A DNA stretch of 16,648 nt, taken from positions 1-16,648 of the forward strand of contig JAICSD010000037.1 in the NCBI GenBank assembly GCA_025937075.1, written 5' to 3'. How positions within the stretch are numbered: position 1 is the stretch's first letter; every line of letters begins with the position of its first letter. The stretch is from Vicinamibacteria bacterium. Lineage in GTDB: Bacteria; Acidobacteriota; Vicinamibacteria; Vicinamibacterales; 2-12-FULL-66-21. The notes under the pieces were generated by a model. That model was not told the DNA's origin, made no database searches, and worked only from the letters and a program-made list of their open reading frames with translations. Positions 6,700-13,084 of the stretch are shown here, piece by piece. The translations under genes and the position numbers were made by a program.

Positions 6700-6785
6700 C
6701 GTGCTCCTTGTCTGATCCGAGGCACGCGCTACGCTCACGCACCCGCGGAGGGCATCAACATACCTCACGTCGGCGGGGAAGCCTC

Positions 6786-6791
6786 TATAAT
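6786..6791 (+). promoter_or_regulatory. Perfect -10 box (TATAAT) at a leaderless distance
   Basis: TATAAT ends 7 nt before the ATG at 6799, so transcription should begin at or next to the first base of the start codon. No Shine-Dalgarno is present before 6799, in agreement with a leaderless mRNA. The -35 region (around 6763-6768, CCTCAC) is weak. Confidence 0.65.
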
Positions 6792-6798
6792 CGCGCCC

Positions 6799-9021
6799 AT
6801 GATGTCCGGATGGACGCGGAGAGCGTTTCTCAAGACGGCGGCGGCGGGCGTTGCCCTTGCGATCCCGCGGCAGGGTAGGGCGGCACAAGGGATGTTCGTC
6901 TCGCTGAATCCTTCCCTGACAAAGAAGATGGACTGGCCCGGGTTTGCGCGGCTCGCGGCATCGACCGGCTACGGCGGCGTCGACGTCAACCTGCCGGCCG
7001 CGCAGGCGCAAGGCGTGGACGCGACGCGCGCGCTGCTGCACGAGCTCGGTCTGAAGCCCGGCGCGATCAATCTCCCTGTCCAGTTCGCCGGCGACGAACC
7101 CACATTCCGTCAGGGGCTCGCACGCCTGGGCGACGCCGCCGCTTTTGCCGCTGCCATCGAGTGCCCGCGCATGGTGGCGGTGCTCCCGCCATCGAGCGCC
7201 ACGCCGAAGGAGGAGCTCAGGCCACTGCTGCGCGATCGGATTGCCGCCATGGCGGAGATCCTTCAACGCTCGAACCTGCGGCTTGGCCTGGAATTCCTGG
7301 GACCGCTGCACTTCCGCACGCGGCAGCCGCACGAGTTCATCTGGCGCATGGACGAGACGCTGGCGTTCAGCAAGGACTGCGGCCCGAATGTCGGCCTGCT
7401 GCTGGACGCGTGGCATTGGCATCACGCCGGAGCCAGCGCGGCGGACATCAAGGCCGCGGGCCGCTCGCGTATCGTCCACATTCACGTCTCCGATGCGAAG
7501 GGGCAGCCTCCCGAGGAGGTGCGCGACAACCAGCGGCTGCTGCCGGGTGAAGGCGTCATCGATCTCGTCACGTTCTTCCGCGCGCTGCAGGAGATCGGCT
7601 ACGCCGACGCGGTGAGTCCGGAACCGCTCGGCAGAATTCCCGAATCGATGTCCTCGGAGGAAGGGGCGCGCCTCGGGTTGTCGTCGACGATGAGCGTCAT
7701 GCAGAAAGCCGGCGTGATCGGCGCAGGCGCGGCGGCCACACGATCGCAGCCGCAGGACGCGCGGATGGAGTGGTGGCGCGACGCGCGGTTCGGCATGTTC
7801 ATCCATTGGGGCTTGTACGCGGTGCCCGCCGGCGATTACAAGGGGCACCGCTCGAAAGAGATCGGCGAGTGGATCATGTCGTGGGCGAACATCCCGCGCG
7901 CCGAGTACGAGCGGTTCGCCGCGCAGTTCAACCCGGTGAAGTTCAACGCCGCGCGCTGGGTGCAGATCGCCAAGGACGCCGGGATGAAGTACATCGTGAT
8001 CACGTCGAAGCACCACGACGGGTTCAGCATGTTCGACAGCGCCGTCTCCGACTACGACATCGTCGACTCGACGCCGTTCAAGCGTGATCCGATGCGCGAG
8101 CTGGCGGACGAATGCCGGCGCCAGGGCCTGAGGTTCGCGTTCTACTACTCGATCATGGACTGGCATCACCCGTCTCAGTACGTCGACGCCCCGGGGAAGT
8201 ATCCGACCGCGGGCAACGGTCAGACGAAGATGCTCGAAGGGAGGAAGCCGGAATACGTCGCCTACATGAAGGCGCAGCTCAGGGAGCTCGTCACGAAGTA
8301 CGACCCGGCCGTCCTCTGGTTCGACGGCGAATGGGTCAACTGGTGGACGGAGGAGGACGGGCAGGATCTCTACGAATACGTGCGGGGTTTGAAGCCCGAT
8401 ATCCTCGTCAACAATCGCGTCGGCAAGGGCCGGCGCGGGATGCAGGGCATGAACAAGACGGACCGCCGGTACTCAGGGGACTTCGGCACGCCCGAACAGC
8501 AGATCCCGGCGACGGGCCTTCCCGGCGTGGACTGGGAAAGCTGCATGACGATGAACGATACCTGGGGCTTCAAGTCGTATGACGAGAACTGGAAGCCGGC
8601 GCCGCAGCTGATTCGCAACCTGATCGACATCGTGTCGAAGGGAGGCAACTACCTGCTCAACGTGGGGCCGACGGCTGAAGGAGAGATTCCGGCGCCGAGT
8701 GTCGAGCGTCTTTCGGCAATTGGCCGGTGGCTCGCCGTCAATGGTGAGGCGGTCTACGGGACCACCGCAAGTCCGTTCGCGACGCAGCTTCCGTGGGGCC
8801 GCGCGACGCGGAAGCAGGGCACGCTTTATCTGCAGGTGTTCGATTGGCCTGCCAACGGGGCGCTCACGGTTCCGGCGTTCGACGGGTCCATTCGATCCGC
8901 CTCGCTGCTCGGCGTGTCCGGCGCGACGCTCGCCGTATCGAAGACTCCAGACGGATGGTCGATCGCGCTGCCGGAGAAGGCCCCTGATTCAATCGCGTCG
9001 GTGATCAAGATCGACTCCTGA
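6799..9021 (+). CDS. Tat-exported fusion: sugar-isomerase-type TIM barrel + GH29 alpha-L-fucosidase
   Basis: 740 residues in one uninterrupted frame. The N-terminus TRRAFLKTAAAGVALAI is a Tat signal (RRxFLK), so the product is exported folded. Residues about 30-285 match the AP_endonuc_2/sugar phosphate isomerase-epimerase fold, with the usual metal-ligand pattern intact: Glu165 in LEFLGP, Asp203 in LLLDAWHWH, the HIHVSDAKG segment near His228, and Glu275 in SPEPLG. After an Ala/Gly-rich linker (about 295-320), residues 323-740 form a GH29 domain starting EWWRDARFGMFIHWGLY, with ITSKHHDGF and the nucleophile Asp509 in VLWFDGEW. GH29 enzymes release alpha-L-fucose with retention; the barrel may isomerise or epimerise a sugar. 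Finding both in one chain is unusual. The linker contains a hydrophobic MQKAGVIGAGAAA, which might be a relic of a second gene's signal peptide. A TATAAT box implies leaderless expression. ATG 6799 and 6802 are equally possible starts. Confidence 0.88.
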   Translation: MMSGWTRRAFLKTAAAGVALAIPRQGRAAQGMFVSLNPSLTKKMDWPGFARLAASTGYGGVDVNLPAAQAQGVDATRALLHELGLKPGAINLPVQFAGDEPTFRQGLARLGDAAAFAAAIECPRMVAVLPPSSATPKEELRPLLRDRIAAMAEILQRSNLRLGLEFLGPLHFRTRQPHEFIWRMDETLAFSKDCGPNVGLLLDAWHWHHAGASAADIKAAGRSRIVHIHVSDAKGQPPEEVRDNQRLLPGEGVIDLVTFFRALQEIGYADAVSPEPLGRIPESMSSEEGARLGLSSTMSVMQKAGVIGAGAAATRSQPQDARMEWWRDARFGMFIHWGLYAVPAGDYKGHRSKEIGEWIMSWANIPRAEYERFAAQFNPVKFNAARWVQIAKDAGMKYIVITSKHHDGFSMFDSAVSDYDIVDSTPFKRDPMRELADECRRQGLRFAFYYSIMDWHHPSQYVDAPGKYPTAGNGQTKMLEGRKPEYVAYMKAQLRELVTKYDPAVLWFDGEWVNWWTEEDGQDLYEYVRGLKPDILVNNRVGKGRRGMQGMNKTDRRYSGDFGTPEQQIPATGLPGVDWESCMTMNDTWGFKSYDENWKPAPQLIRNLIDIVSKGGNYLLNVGPTAEGEIPAPSVERLSAIGRWLAVNGEAVYGTTASPFATQLPWGRATRKQGTLYLQVFDWPANGALTVPAFDGSIRSASLLGVSGATLAVSKTPDGWSIALPEKAPDSIASVIKIDS

Positions 9022-9022
9022 C

Positions 9023-9105
9023 CTCCAATTCCCAACTCCCAAAGCATGCGAATTGAGGAATTGGGAAGTGGGAATTGGGAGTTGGGCGTTGGAAGTTGGA
9101 GGTTG
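9023..9105 (+). repeat. Second heptad/G-quadruplex element with internal inverted repeats
   Basis: Between the fucosidase stop and the dehydrogenase start. At 9063-9086 four GGG tracts are spaced exactly 7 nt apart with loops AAGT, AATT and AGTT, a canonical G4 motif on the sense strand; the period continues as degenerate GGs to 9102. The C-rich half at 9025-9040 is an inverted counterpart: CCCAACTCCC (9031-9040) pairs with GGGAGTTGGG (9077-9086), and CCAATTCCC (9025-9033) with GGGAATTGG (9070-9078), so a hairpin competes with the G4. Its last GGAGG (9098-9102) is the likely Shine-Dalgarno of the next gene. Confidence 0.75.
9098..9102 (+). promoter_or_regulatory. Shine-Dalgarno (GGAGG) formed by the end of the heptad repeat
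   Basis: GGAGG, 5 nt before the GTG at 9108, is the last unit of the G-rich repeat. It decides the GTG start and places the ribosome site directly beside a G4-capable sequence. Confidence 0.6.
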
Positions 9106-9107
9106 TC

Positions 9108-9998
9108 GTGAGCGAAGCGATCGGCTTCATCGGACTGGGCGTCATGGGGCGGCCCATGGCGCGCAACCTGATGAAGGCTGGCTATCCGCTCGTGGTGCAC
9201 AGCCGGAGCGCACCGCCTGTGGACGCGCTCGTCAGCGAAGGCGCATCGCGCGCGGACTCGCCCGCGGACGTGGCGCGCCGCGCCACGCGCATCTTCACGA
9301 TGCTGCCCGATTCGCCCGACGTCGAGCTCGTGATGGAAGGACCGCACGGTGTCTTCAGCGCGCTGCAGCGCGGAACGATCCTGATCGACGCGAGCAGCAT
9401 CGCGCCCGCGACCGCGCGTCGCCTTGCCGCACGCGCGCACCATCTCGGCGCCGCGATGCTCGACGCGCCGGTGAGCGGCGGCGAGATTGGCGCCATCGAG
9501 GGAACCCTTTCGATCATGGTCGGCGGCGACGCCGATGTGTTCAGCCGGGTCAAGCCGATCCTCGACGTGATTGGAAATCCGGAGCGCGTGATCCGGATCG
9601 GTGAATCCGGCGCGGGCCAGATCTGCAAAGTGTGCAATCAGATGGTCATTGGTGGCGCCCTCGCCGCCGTCGCCGAAGCGTTCGCGCTCGCGCGTAAGGC
9701 TCAGGTGGACGTGTCCCTCGTTCGCAAGGCCCTGCTTGGCGGCTTTGCCGCCAGCCGTGTACTCGACGTGCACGGCGAGCGCATGCTCAAAGCGGATTAC
9801 AAGCCCGGATTCCGCGCTGCCCTGTACGCGAAGGACCTGAAAATCGCGGCCGAAGCCATCTCGGCGCACGCTTCGCCGTCGCCGGTGTCAGCCGTTGTGC
9901 ATCAGCTTGCGCTGGCGCTCGTGGCCGCCGGCCGCGGCGACGACGACTACTCGGCCATCGCCACGATCCTCTTCAATCTCGCAGGTTTACCGACCTGA
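9108..9998 (+). CDS. Beta-hydroxyacid dehydrogenase (3-hydroxyisobutyrate / 2-hydroxy-3-oxopropionate reductase family)
   Basis: 296 residues from the GTG at 9108 (an upstream ATG at 9075 would only translate the repeat). The N-terminal Rossmann fold begins AIGFIGLGVMGRPMARN with GLGVMG at 9-14; the substrate signature DAPVSGGEIGAIEGTLSIMVGG follows at about 119-140, and the catalytic Lys174 and Asn177 are in GQICKVCNQ. This is the complete pattern of the HIBADH/GarR family, which reduces tartronate semialdehyde or oxidises 3-hydroxyisobutyrate with NAD(P). Which substrate applies cannot be decided here, though the position after a sugar-active fusion enzyme is compatible with sugar-acid metabolism. 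Same strand as the fucosidase, 86 nt apart, with its own heptad element in between. Confidence 0.9.
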   Translation: MSEAIGFIGLGVMGRPMARNLMKAGYPLVVHSRSAPPVDALVSEGASRADSPADVARRATRIFTMLPDSPDVELVMEGPHGVFSALQRGTILIDASSIAPATARRLAARAHHLGAAMLDAPVSGGEIGAIEGTLSIMVGGDADVFSRVKPILDVIGNPERVIRIGESGAGQICKVCNQMVIGGALAAVAEAFALARKAQVDVSLVRKALLGGFAASRVLDVHGERMLKADYKPGFRAALYAKDLKIAAEAISAHASPSPVSAVVHQLALALVAAGRGDDDYSAIATILFNLAGLPT

Positions 9999-10043
9999 GC
10001 CAGTCGCACTCCGCGGCGGCACTGAGGTTGCAAACGCGAACGT

Positions 10044-10253
10044 GTGCCTCGCCTCAAACGCACCAAGAGCGAGCTCGACATGCTGGGTCACGCATACAGC
10101 GGTGTGTGTACGATGAGGGATACCGCGAACGACGCCGAACGCCCCGTGAAGCCGTATTTCGAAAATACGACGGTCTCCTCCGTCGAAGTCGACGTCGTCA
10201 ACGCGGATCAGGACCAGACGCGCTCCACACGCACACGTCGGAAGCGCCGCTGA
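10044..10253 (+). CDS. Small hypothetical protein, probable gene
   Basis: A 69-residue frame from GTG 10044 (or 57 from ATG 10080) in the 354-bp space between the dehydrogenase and the TPR gene. No family recognised. Its second half (PVKPYFENTTVSSVEVDVVNA) has a balanced composition and the codons use G or C at most third positions, like true genes nearby, which is why I list it. The C-terminus is Arg/Lys-rich (RTRRKRR). A 7-bp hairpin, CGTATTT/AAATACG (10153-10169), lies inside it. No good Shine-Dalgarno. It could also be noncoding. Confidence 0.4.
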   Translation: MPRLKRTKSELDMLGHAYSGVCTMRDTANDAERPVKPYFENTTVSSVEVDVVNADQDQTRSTRTRRKRR

Positions 10254-10259
10254 GACCGA

Positions 10260-10305
10260 CCGCGGAACAACGCGGAACACGCGGACATGAGGAGCCGCGG
10301 GCTCC
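10260..10305. repeat. CGCGGAACA micro-repeats and a short GC hairpin
   Basis: CGCGGAACAA and CGCGGAACA follow each other at 10261-10279, then GCGGACA. Directly after, GGAGCC and GGCTCC pair around GCG at 10291-10305. The first part resembles, in inverted orientation, the 9-mers at 2891-2912. Probably a dispersed repeat; no gene fits. Confidence 0.4.
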
Positions 10306-10340
10306 CCGACGCAGCCATCCTCCAAAACCCGCCCCACAGG

Positions 10341-10346
10341 TAAGAT
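10341..10346 (+). promoter_or_regulatory. Possible -10 hexamer (TAAGAT) at leaderless distance
   Basis: TAAGAT ends 6 nt before the GTG start at 10353; this fits TAnnnT and a transcript beginning at the start codon. Only weak AGG is available as a Shine-Dalgarno. Confidence 0.35.
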
Positions 10347-10352
10347 TCGTTC

Positions 10353-10853
10353 GTGCGTGAGCCGCTCGTACGCTCGCTCGGCCTCGCGGCCGCCGTCGCG
10401 TACTCGTCGTTCCTCGTGTGGCTGTACGCGACGCAGCCGCAGACGATGGCGCAGGTGACGGGCGGTCTCGCGTCCTCGATTGGTGCGTACCACGTCGATC
10501 CGCAGGCATTTTCCGATGGCCTGCAGTTCTTCCGGCACGATCAGTTCGTCGAGGCGCGCGCGGCGTTCGCCCGCGCGGACCCTGCCGAGCGCGACGCGCG
10601 CACGCAGTTCTACATCGCCTACTCCTATTACCGCCAGGGCTGGGGACATCTCTATAGCGACGATGCGTTGTTCGCGAAGGGGCTGGCGGCGGTCGACAAG
10701 GCGGTTGCGCTGGCGCCAGGCGGACGGCTCGTCGTGGACGATCCCGATCTCCAGATGCACTCGGCCGACGAGCTGCGCGCCGAACTGCAGCGAGGGATGA
10801 CGACCGAGGCGTCGGACTTCAACCCGCTGCGCGTGCTGAGGAAGCGCAAGTGA
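10353..10853 (+). CDS. Membrane-anchored TPR-like protein, function unknown
   Basis: 166 residues with a GTG start. One membrane segment at about 8-26 (LGLAAAVAYSSFLVWLY) is followed by a soluble helical part: DGLQFFRHDQFVEARAAFARADPAERD and FYIAYSYYRQGWGHLYSDDALFAKGLAAVDKAVALAP resemble two or three TPR units. The domain is therefore likely a protein-binding scaffold on one side of the inner membrane. The C-terminus is basic (RVLRKRK). Its stop overlaps the start of the next gene, so the pair forms a coupled operon. No specific family recognised; the TPR call rests on the alternating small and aromatic residues only. Confidence 0.75.
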   Translation: MREPLVRSLGLAAAVAYSSFLVWLYATQPQTMAQVTGGLASSIGAYHVDPQAFSDGLQFFRHDQFVEARAAFARADPAERDARTQFYIAYSYYRQGWGHLYSDDALFAKGLAAVDKAVALAPGGRLVVDDPDLQMHSADELRAELQRGMTTEASDFNPLRVLRKRK

Positions 10854-11506
10854 CGGCTGTACGCGAAGCGCTCCTCCTGCCAATCGTGTTTCTGACCGTG
10901 ACGCTCCTGGCGGGGCTCGAACCGGGTTCGGCGGCGATCATGCGGGCGCCGTCGCCGTTCTCGCTCGTGCTCGCCACGATGCTGCTCGCGGCGCTCGTGC
11001 GCAGCCGCGCGCTCGATCCCTCGCGTCTCCTCAGCGGGTCGCGACCCGCGCTGGCAAATGCGAATGGCATCGTGGTGCTGGCCGCGCTCTTCGCGGCGGC
11101 CGCGCAGGTGTGGTCGATGCTGACGCCGCATTCGGGACTGCCGCTGTTCTTCGTCGACGTGTTCCTGCTCGCGCTGCTCCTGAATACGCTGGTGGCGCTG
11201 CCGGATCGCGTGCGGCTGCTGCGCAGCCTAGCGGTCATTCTCGGCTCCGCGTTCGTCGTGAAGTTCGTCCTGCTCACGGGCCTGTCGGATCCATCCGGAT
11301 CGCGCGTGTCACGAATCCTCGTCGCGCTCTTCGACGCCGCGACGTTCGGCACGATGGCGCAGGAGCTGCCGCACCCCGCCGCACCGTATCTCGCGTTCGC
11401 GGCGGCCGCGCTCTTCCTGATCGGGATCGCTATGCTGCCGGCGAGTCCACTGATCCGCGCAACTGAAGTTGCGCGCTACGAGGGCCTCCCTGACAGGCGT
11501 TCGTAG
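10850..11506 (+). CDS. Polytopic membrane protein, function unknown
   Basis: 218 residues starting at GTG 10850, overlapping the TPR gene by four bases (GTGA), a classic sign of translational coupling. About six membrane helices are visible (roughly 8-25, 38-52, 70-90, 97-117, 126-147 and 178-199). I do not recognise a transporter or enzyme motif. The partner TPR protein suggests the two products form a complex. The last residues (RATEVARYEGLPDRRS) are encoded by a stem-loop (11457-11474) and by part of a second one that also contains the stop codon, so the C-terminus has probably been extended or replaced by a repeat element; the ancestral protein may have ended near residue 199. Confidence 0.72.
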   Translation: MTAVREALLLPIVFLTVTLLAGLEPGSAAIMRAPSPFSLVLATMLLAALVRSRALDPSRLLSGSRPALANANGIVVLAALFAAAAQVWSMLTPHSGLPLFFVDVFLLALLLNTLVALPDRVRLLRSLAVILGSAFVVKFVLLTGLSDPSGSRVSRILVALFDAATFGTMAQELPHPAAPYLAFAAAALFLIGIAMLPASPLIRATEVARYEGLPDRRS

Positions 11507-11562
11507 CACGGCACTTCCGCCCTCGGCTAGAGCTTCGGCGGACCGCCGTAGCCTTGGCGAAG
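11457..11562. repeat. Composite stem-loop repeat element between convergent genes
   Basis: Three inverted repeats in 106 bp: GCGCAACT/AGTTGCGC (11457-11474, 8 bp around GA); GCTACGA/TCGTAGC (11473-11505) enclosing GCCT/AGGC; and CTTCG/CGAAG (11533-11562) enclosing CGGCG/CGCCG. It covers the 3' end of the membrane gene and the gap to the lipase-maturation-factor gene, both ending here, so it may serve as a two-way transcription block. The third unit, read on the minus strand, would encode RQGYGGPPKL, a peptide I associate with spurious products of a widespread repeat. Family membership is to be tested by genome search. Confidence 0.6.
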
Positions 11563-11579
11563 ACGGTTAGTGCCGCGCA

Positions 11580-13016
11580 TCAGCGCGAAGCCCTGCGCGA
11601 CGGCAGTTTCACCGGTGGAAAATACGCGCCGACCACCTGGCGATCCCACCAGTGGCCGCTGGCCCGATGCTCCTCGGGAGTCGTGAACCGGTACAGATAG
11701 AGTTGCGCGCGAATCCATTTCGGCGGGTGTTGCGGGAACGGATTCGACGCGAAGAGTCCCAGAACGTCCTTGTCCCCTTCGAGCAGCCTCACGAGCAGCG
11801 GCGGGAACCACTGGTAATCCGACGCGCTCGACATCGCCGCGAACCACATCAGCCAGTCGAGACGCAGGTGATACGGCGCGATCTGCGCGGGCATCCGCGA
11901 CGGCGGCCCCGGCTTTCCCTTGAACTCGTATTCCTTCCAGACCGTTCGCTCGTCGATCTCGCTGCTGTCGGTTCCTTCGATCGCGATCTCGTAGCGCTGC
12001 CGCGTGATGCTCCCGAACGCGCCGTACGTGTTCACGATCTGCAGCGGGTTGAACGACGTGTTCATCACCTGGTTGGGCGAGAGCATGTTCAACGTCGGCG
12101 CAATGCTGAGGATCACGACGACGACGCCGAGCACGTAGATGATGATCCGGTGCGGCGCGCCCATCGGCCGCAGCGCCGGCATCGCGACGGGCAGCCACGC
12201 AAGGAACCGGTTGTCGAGCGTCGTGAACGCGAGGACGATCGTCAGCCAGTTCAGCCACGACAGATTCCCGCTGACGATCAACCCGAGCTGAAACAGGATG
12301 GTGATGATCCCCGCGATTCCGCAGATCGGCTGCGGGAGGAAGAAGGCGAACGGCACCACCAACTCCACGAAGTGGTTGAATGCGACGCCGCCGTGCAGCA
12401 CCGCGCGGGGCAGGTGGTGGAAGTACCAACTGAGAGGATTCGGAATCGGCTGCGTCTCGAAGTAGTAGTCCAGACAGCTCAGATCGAGCCAGCACGAGTC
12501 GCCGCGAATCTTGATGAGCCCCGCCCCGAACATCAGGCGGAAGAGCGTCCAGCGGTAGATCCAGTTCAGGATCACGTGCGGGGCGGTGCCGCTCGCGCCC
12601 GCAAAGATCGTGAAGAACCCCGCTTCGACCAGCAGCGACTCCCAGCCGAAGCCGTAGAACGTCTGCCCGACGTTGATGAACGAGAGATAGAGGAGCCAGA
12701 GAAGTCCCCACACGAGCGCTGTCGAGAGACTGTTCACGCGCTGCGGGAGCCCAGAGAGCGCGAGCAGCGAGAGCGCGACACCAAACCAGCCCGCGAGCCG
12801 GAACGCGCGATCGGTGGGTAAGAGGTAGAACAGGCTCGGACTCGCGCGGAACGGCACCTCCCGCACGAACCGGCTGACCGGGAGCAGTCCACGTTCGCCC
12901 AGCAGCGGGATGAACTGATTGACGACGACGAGGAACCCGATCAGGTAGATCGCGGCGAGGCCGCGCTCGAACAGCCAGCGGGAGTACCAATATCCGGGCA
13001 GCTCTTCTGTGATCAT
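11580..13016 (-). CDS. Lipase maturation factor family (LMF1-like) membrane protein
   Basis: 478 residues from the ATG at 13016. Many hydrophobic segments (about 20-38, 75-90, 98-116 and others to about 310) are followed by a soluble C-terminal half. The family hallmark is unmistakable: RWTLFRLMFGAGLIKIRGD (155-173), then CLDYYFETQPIPNPLSWYFH (181-200), and further on a hydrophilic domain with GTDSSEIDERTVWKEYEFKGKPG and WLMWFAAM. In animals LMF1 helps fold dimeric lipases in the ER; bacterial members are common but their role is not established. The frame stays open to 13076 upstream, but those 20 residues are Arg-rich and would overlap the divergent promoter region, so I start at the MITEELPGYWYSRW methionine. 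Divergent from the FAD oxidoreductase, with 68 bp between the starts. Confidence 0.9.
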   Translation of the reverse strand: MITEELPGYWYSRWLFERGLAAIYLIGFLVVVNQFIPLLGERGLLPVSRFVREVPFRASPSLFYLLPTDRAFRLAGWFGVALSLLALSGLPQRVNSLSTALVWGLLWLLYLSFINVGQTFYGFGWESLLVEAGFFTIFAGASGTAPHVILNWIYRWTLFRLMFGAGLIKIRGDSCWLDLSCLDYYFETQPIPNPLSWYFHHLPRAVLHGGVAFNHFVELVVPFAFFLPQPICGIAGIITILFQLGLIVSGNLSWLNWLTIVLAFTTLDNRFLAWLPVAMPALRPMGAPHRIIIYVLGVVVVILSIAPTLNMLSPNQVMNTSFNPLQIVNTYGAFGSITRQRYEIAIEGTDSSEIDERTVWKEYEFKGKPGPPSRMPAQIAPYHLRLDWLMWFAAMSSASDYQWFPPLLVRLLEGDKDVLGLFASNPFPQHPPKWIRAQLYLYRFTTPEEHRASGHWWDRQVVGAYFPPVKLPSRRASR

Positions 13017-13084
13017 GTTCACCGCTTGCGTGGCGCGCCCGCGGCCCGATAGTGTGAACCTGCGAGTCCGGATCAAGCAAACCT

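Noticed and set aside
6433..8169. 578-codon minus-strand frame
   Set aside because: Only its last 88 codons (with their own Shine-Dalgarno) are accepted; the rest is antisense to the fucosidase fusion gene.
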